64,000 nt of DNA. Origin: Bugula neritina. Taxonomy: Eukaryota; Bryozoa; Gymnolaemata; Cheilostomatida; Bugulidae. Positions within the stretch are counted from its first letter, which is position 1, and each line of letters begins with the position of its first letter. The position numbers and the translations under genes are program-made. Shown here one piece after another: positions 63,913-64,000 of this stretch. The notes beneath the pieces were generated by a model that was not told the DNA's origin, made no database searches, and was given only the letters and a program-made list of their open reading frames with translations. The stretch is from positions 109,501 to 173,500 of the forward strand of contig OZ037768.1 in the NCBI GenBank assembly GCA_964035545.1, read 5' to 3'.

Positions 63913-64000
63913 GTAAGTGAGATCTTGTATAATATACCACGTGACTCATAATATCAGCATGTGACTCATAATATACCATGTGACTCATAATATTACCATA

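Overview
The window is nuclear DNA of an animal. Every gene is split into short exons with GT-AG introns, and the proteins are metazoan: methylmalonyl-CoA mutase with a presequence, a ZnT zinc transporter, casein kinase 2 alpha, cyclin E, two conserved ciliary proteins (CCDC113/CFAP263 and CFAP20) and a secreted ependymin-like protein. Gene density is high, at about ten genes in 64 kb. An early-branching marine invertebrate such as a sponge would fit, but the sequence does not fix the phylum.

Layout, left to right: MUT (minus, 1-9263, C-terminus off the left edge); a minisatellite and AT-rich spacer; an SLC30A zinc transporter (plus, 12414-19988); an unrecognised single-exon ORF (minus, 21991-23022) and two exons of another unrecognised gene (minus, 23205-23703); CCDC113 (minus, 25693-29866) with a foldback element in an intron; a TA-flanked pogo-like transposon (31275-33343); CSNK2A (plus, 34406-40229); CFAP20 (plus, 42073-45762); a ubiquitin-like/ankyrin/coiled-coil gene (minus, 46520-49998); cyclin E (plus, 53418-57248); an array with an AATAAA in every unit; and an ependymin-like gene with two domain copies (plus, 61301 to beyond 63912). 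Exon boundaries were worked out by hand. In the recognised genes the reading phase carries across every junction.

Two things stand out. First, CCDC113(-) CSNK2A(+) CFAP20(+) has the order and relative orientation that I recall for human 16q21 (CFAP20, CSNK2A2, CCDC113), so it looks like very old microsynteny that joins ciliary genes to a CK2 catalytic subunit. Second, most introns are filled by a private minisatellite, and in many cases the repeated unit is a copy of the neighbouring splice junction itself, including exon bases. The clearest are 28 copies of a 50-bp acceptor-plus-exon unit in the zinc transporter, 13 copies of a 17-bp donor unit in the ankyrin gene, 11 copies in MUT, and a fresh 37-bp two-copy duplication of a cyclin E donor. 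This suggests a recurrent process in which exon-intron junctions seed tandem arrays and leave genes with rows of identical splice sites.

The very long open frames over the arrays (for example 37.5-39.5 kb, 14.3-16.0 kb and 49.8-51.1 kb) are products of repeat composition, not proteins. Intergenic stretches not listed individually hold AT-rich sequence in which I see no gene.
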